The notes beneath the pieces are model-generated. The model did no database searches and was not told the DNA's origin. It worked only from the letters and a program-made list of their open reading frames with translations. Shown here piece after piece: positions 59,481 to 64,000 of a stretch of 64,000 bases of DNA. This DNA is from Petrolisthes cinctipes (lineage: Eukaryota > Arthropoda > Malacostraca > Decapoda > Porcellanidae), in assembly GCA_033782935.1 (NCBI GenBank), contig JAWQEG010000412.1:1105501-1169500 (forward strand), given 5' to 3'. The position numbers were made by a program, and so were the translations under genes. Each line of letters opens with the position of its first letter. The first letter of the stretch is position 1.

Positions 59481-61850
59481 TATCGACTTTTGGGCACCTA
59501 AAACATCGATTTTGAGCATGTTTTGGGCCTGTATTTTGTAAATACTCTAACACGGAGTAGGCATATACAGATCGCTTCTGGGACCCCATAATATCGAATT
59601 TTCGGGTGTTTTGGGCCTGAATTTGAGATAACGCCTTTACGCACCTAAAATATCGATTTTTAGCATTTTTTGACCCTATATTTTGAAAATATTCTAGCAC
59701 TGTGTAGGCATGTACAGATTGCTTCTGGGACCCCTAAATATCGAATTTTCGGGTGTTTTGGGACTGAATTTGAGATATAAACGGGTACAGAAGAATATTG
59801 ACTTTGGGCATCTAAAATATCGATTTTCAGCATGTTTTGGGCCTGTATTTTGAAAATACTCTAACACGGAGTAGGCATGTTCAGATCGCTTCTGGGACCC
59901 CAAAATATCGAGTTTTTGGGTGTTTTGAACCTGAATTTGAGATATAAACGGGTTCTGAAGATGCATGCACATATCGACTTTTGGGCACCTAAAACATCGA
60001 TTTTGAGCATGTTTTGGGCCTGTATTTTGAAAATACTCTAACACGGAGTAGGCATGTACAGATCGCTTCTGGGATCCAAAACTATCGTTTTTTCGGGTGT
60101 TTTGGGTCTGAATTTGAGATATCGCATTTACGCACCTAAAATATCGATTTTTAGCATGTTTTGAGCCTATATTTTGAAAATATTCTAGCACTGAGTAGGC
60201 ATGTACAGATCGCTTTTAGGACCCCAAAATATCGAATTTTCGGGTGTTTTGAGATTGAATTTGAGATATAAACGAGTACAGAAGATGCATTCACATATCG
60301 ACTTTTGGGCACCTAAAATATCGATTTTGAGCATGTTTTGAGCCTTTATTTTGAAAACATTCTAGCATTGAGTAGGCATGTACAGATCGTTTCTGGGACC
60401 CCTAAATATCGAATTTTCGGGTATTTTGGGACTTAATTTCAGAGATCGACTTTTTGGCACCAAAAATATCGATTTTTAGCATGTTTTTAGCCTATATTTT
60501 GAAAATATTCTAGCACTGAGTAGGCATGTACAGATTGCTTCTGGGACCCCAAAATATTGAATTTTCAAGTGTTTTGAGCCTGAATTTGAGATATAAAGGG
60601 TACAGAAGATACATGTACATATTGACTTTGGGCATCTAAAATATCGATTTTCAGCATGTTTTAGCCATGGATTTTGAAAATACTCTAACACGTAGTAGGC
60701 ATGTACAGATCGCTTCTGGGACCCAAAAATATCGAATTTTCGGGTGTTTTGAGCCTGAATTTGAGTTATAAACGGGTACTGAAGATGCATGCACATATCG
60801 ACTTTTTGGCACCTAAAACATCGATTTTGAGCATGTTTTGGGCCTGTATTTTGAAAATACTCTAACACGGAGTAGGCATGTACAGATCGCTTCTGGGACC
60901 CTTAAATATCGAATTTTCGGGTGTTTTGGGCCTTAATTTGAGATATCGACTTCTTGGCACCTAAAATATTTATTTTTAGCATGTTCTTAGCCTATATTTT
61001 GAAAACATTCTAGCACTGAGTAGGCATGTACAGATTGCTTCTGGGACCCCAAAATATTGAATTTTCGGGTGGTTAGGGCCAGAATTTAAGATATAAACGG
61101 GTACAGAAGATGCATGCACATATCGACTTTTGGGCACCTAAAAGATCGATTTTCAGTATGTTTTTGGCCTGTATTTTGAAAATACTCTAACACGGAGTAG
61201 GCATGAACAGATCGCTTCTGGGACCCATAAATATCGAATTTTCGGGTGTTTTGGGACTGAATTTGAGATATCGACTTTTTGGCACCTAAAAGATCGATTT
61301 TTAGCATGTTTTTAGCCTATATTTTGAAAATATTCTAGCACTGAGTAGGCATGTACAGATCGCTTCTGGGACCCCAAAATATCGAATTTTCGGGTGTTTT
61401 GAGCCTGAATTTGAGATATAAACGGGTACTGAAGATGCATGCACATATCGACTTTTCGGCACCTAAAACATCGATTTTGAGCATGTTTTGGGCCTGTATT
61501 TTGTAAATACTCTAAAATGGAGTAGGCATGTACAGATCGCTTCTGGGACCCCATAATATCGAATTTTCGGGTGTTTTGGGCCTTAATTTGAGATATCGAC
61601 TTTTTGGCACCTAAAATATCGATTTTTAGCATGTTTTTAGCCTATATTTTGAAAATATTCTAGCACTGAGTAGGCATGTACAGATTGCTTCTGGGACCCC
61701 AAAATATTGAATTTTGGGTGTTTAGGGCCAGAATTTAAGATATAAACGGGTACAGAATATGGATGCACTTATTGAATTTTGGGCACCTAAAAGATCGATT
61801 TTCAGTATGTTTTTGGCCTTTTTTTTTTTAAATACTCTAACACGGAGTAG

Positions 61851-62950
61851 GCATGTTCAGATCGCTTTTGGGACCCCTAAATATCGAATTTTCGGGTGTT
61901 TTGGGACTGAATTTGAGAAATCGACTTTTTGGCACCTAAAAGATCGATTTTTAGCAGGTTTTTAGCCTATATTTTGAAAATATTCTAGCACTGAGTAGGC
62001 ATGTACAGATTGCTTCTGGGACCCCAAAATATTGAATTTTCGGGTGTTTTGAGACTGAATTTGAAATATAAACGGGTACAGAAGATGAATGCACATATCG
62101 ACTTTTGGGCACCTAAAATATCGATTTTGAGCATGTTTTGAGCCTATATTTTGAAAACATGCTAGCACTGAGTAGGCATGTACGGATAGCTTCTGTGACC
62201 CCAAAATATCGAATTTTCGGGTGTTTTGAGCCTGAATTTGAGATATAAACGAGTATAGACGATGCTAACACATATTGACTTTGGGCACCAGAAATATCGA
62301 TTTTCAGCATGTTTTGGGCCTGAATTTTGAAAATACTCTAACACGGAGTAGGCATGTACAGATCGCTTCTGCGACCCCTAAATATCGAATTTTAGGGTGT
62401 TTTGGGCCTTAATTTGAGATATAAACGAGTATAGAAGATACATGCACATATCGACTTTTGGGCACCTAAAATATCGATTTTGAGCATGTTTTGAGATTAT
62501 ATTTTGAAAACATTCTAGCACTGAGTAGGCATGTACAAATCGCTTCTGAGACCCAAAAATATCGAATTTTCGGGTGTTTAGGGCCAGAATTTGAGATATA
62601 AACGGGTACAGAAGATGCATGCACATATCGACTTTTGGGCACCTAAAGGATCGATTTTCAGTATGTTTTTGGCCTGTATTTTGAAAATACTCTAAAACGG
62701 AGTAGGCATGTACAGATCGCTTCTGGGACCCCTAAATATCGAATTTTAGGGTGTTTTGGGCCTTAATTTGATATATCGACTTTTTGGCACCTAAAATATC
62801 GATTTATAGCATGTTTTTCGCCTATATTTTGAAAATATTCTAGCACTGAGTAGGCATGTACAGATTGCTTCTGGGACCCCAAAATATTGAATTTTCGGGT
62901 GTTTAGGGCCAGGATTTGAGATATAAACGGGTACAGAAGATGCATGCACA
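61851..62950 (+). repeat. Block H, copy 2
   Basis: Second copy of 58233-59480 with one S monomer fewer. A long T run upstream (near 61819-61829) corresponds to the T-run of copy 1 near 58200. Confidence 0.8.
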
Positions 62951-63355
62951 TATCGACTTTTGGGCACCTAAAATATCGATTTTCATTATGTTTTTGGCCT
63001 GTATTTTGAAAATACTCTAACACGGAGTAGGCATGTACAGATCGCTTCTGGGACCCCTAAATATCGAATTTTCGGGTGTTTTGGGACTAAATTTGAGATA
63101 TCGACTTTTTGGCACCTAAAAGATCGATTTTTAGCATGTTTTTAGCCTATATTTTGAAAATATTCTAGCACTGAGTAGGCATGTACAGATTGCTTCTGAG
63201 ACCACAAAATATTGAATTTTTGGGTGTTTAGGGCCAGAATTTGAAATATAAACGGGTACAGAAGATTCATGCACATATCGACTTTTGGGCACCTAAAAGA
63301 TCGATTTTCAGTATGTTTTTGGCCTGTATTTTGAAAATACTCTAACACGGAGTAG

Positions 63356-63600
63356 GCATGTACAGATCGCTTCTGGGACCCCAAAATATTGAATTTTCGG
63401 GTGTTTTGAGCCTGAATTTGAGATATAAACGGGTACTGAAGATGCATGCACATATCAACTTTTGGTCACCAAAAACATCGATTTTGAGCATGTTTTAGGT
63501 GTTTTGGGCCTGAATTTGAGATATCGCCTTTACGCACCTAAAATATAGATTTTTAGCATGTTTTGAGCCTATATTTTGAAAATATTCTAGCACTGAGTAG
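63356..63600 (+). repeat. 245-bp fused monomer, copy 5
   Basis: Same fusion with a substitution at the join ('catgttttaggtgttttggg'). Length is again exactly 245 bp. Confidence 0.85.
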
Positions 63601-64000
63601 GCATGTACAGATCGCTTCTGGGACTCAAAAATATCGAATTTTTGGGTGTTTTGGGCCTTAATTTGAGATATCGCCTTTACGCACATAAAATATCGATTTT
63701 TAGCATATTTTGAGCCTATATTTTGAAAATATTCTAGCACTGAGTAGGCATGTACAGATCGCTTCTGGGACTCAAAAATATCGAATTTTCGGGTGTTTTG
63801 AGCCTGAATTTGAGATATAAACGTGTACAGAAGATGCATGCACATATCGACTTATGGGCACCTAAAATATCGATTTTGAGCATGTTTTGAGCCTATATTT
63901 TGAAAACATTCTAGCACTGAGTAGGCATGTACAGATCGCTTTTGGGACCCCAAAATATCGAATTTTCGGGTGCTTAGGGCCAGAATTTGAGATATAAACG

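Larger units (their letters stand above)
52905..64000. repeat. Satellite array, right part
   Basis: The same satellite resumes in the same orientation and phase directly after the retroelement fragment and runs off the window end; the last monomer starts at 63925 and is cut by the window. Subtypes are more mixed than at 16-47 kb, and deletion-marked monomers (164, 167 and 245 bp) are frequent. No genes are seen. Confidence 0.97.

Noticed and set aside
1..64000. CRISPR array or bacterial repeat system
   Set aside because: Repeats are contiguous monomers without unique spacers, there are no cas genes, and the retroelement is eukaryotic.
1..64000. Telomeric, rDNA, 5S or tRNA repeats
   Set aside because: No TTAGG/TTAGGG-type runs, no rRNA motifs and no cloverleaf-forming segments were seen in the monomer.

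Overview
The window is almost entirely one tandem satellite array, broken once by a short retrotransposon fragment. I see no intact gene, rRNA, tRNA, CRISPR array or other conventional gene. Size, higher-order structure and the non-LTR element point to a metazoan nuclear genome, in a centromeric, pericentromeric or other heterochromatic block. The fragment resembles RTE-like endonucleases that I associate with arthropods, especially decapod crustaceans; that lineage guess is from memory and weak.

The array (1-52031 and 52905-64000, roughly 380 monomers, all in one orientation) uses two monomer lengths. Long (L) monomers are 176-177 bp. Short (S) monomers are 147-148 bp and lack a 29-bp module that sits at monomer offset 72-100 of L. 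Subtypes named here: S1 (148, shares the 'gactttttggcacc' segment), S2 (147, 'gcctttacgcacc'), L1 (177, ends 'ctaacacggagtag'), L2 (176, 'gatacatgcacatattgac'), L3 (177, 'gggtactgaag'), L4 (177, 'cgagtacag', ends 'ctagcactgagtag') and L5 (176, 'cgagtatag'). The commonest ordered unit is a five-monomer higher-order repeat (HOR) of 825-826 bp; six-, four- and two-monomer units are derived from it.

Layout: 1-3.98 kb, a 2.2-2.4 kb duplication; 4.06-5.06 kb, a six-monomer HOR; 5.02-10.16 kb, two copies of a 2,883-bp unit, with a third relative from 14.73 kb; 11.9-14.25 kb, 325-bp dimers and HOR copies; 16.5-19.0 kb, three 826-bp HOR units; 19-24.1 kb, overlapping 1.86- and 2.18-kb duplications; 23.17-37.03 kb, a 7,263-bp tandem duplication; 36.87-47.44 kb, a 4,196-bp tandem duplication whose second copy carries a 2,184-bp segment from the 21-23 kb region; 47.4-64 kb, a more mixed region with recurring deletion-marked monomers.

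At 52032-52904 an 873-bp insert interrupts one L1 monomer, flanked by a 4-bp duplication (tgca). It holds a structured leader and the first 168 codons of an AP-endonuclease-type (EEP fold) ORF, then stops; the rest of the endonuclease and the reverse transcriptase are absent. Losing the 3' side while keeping the leader is the reverse of normal LINE 5' truncation.

All monomer lengths and block spacings were counted by hand from the sequence; duplication edges are uncertain by tens of bases because the repeats align to each other everywhere.
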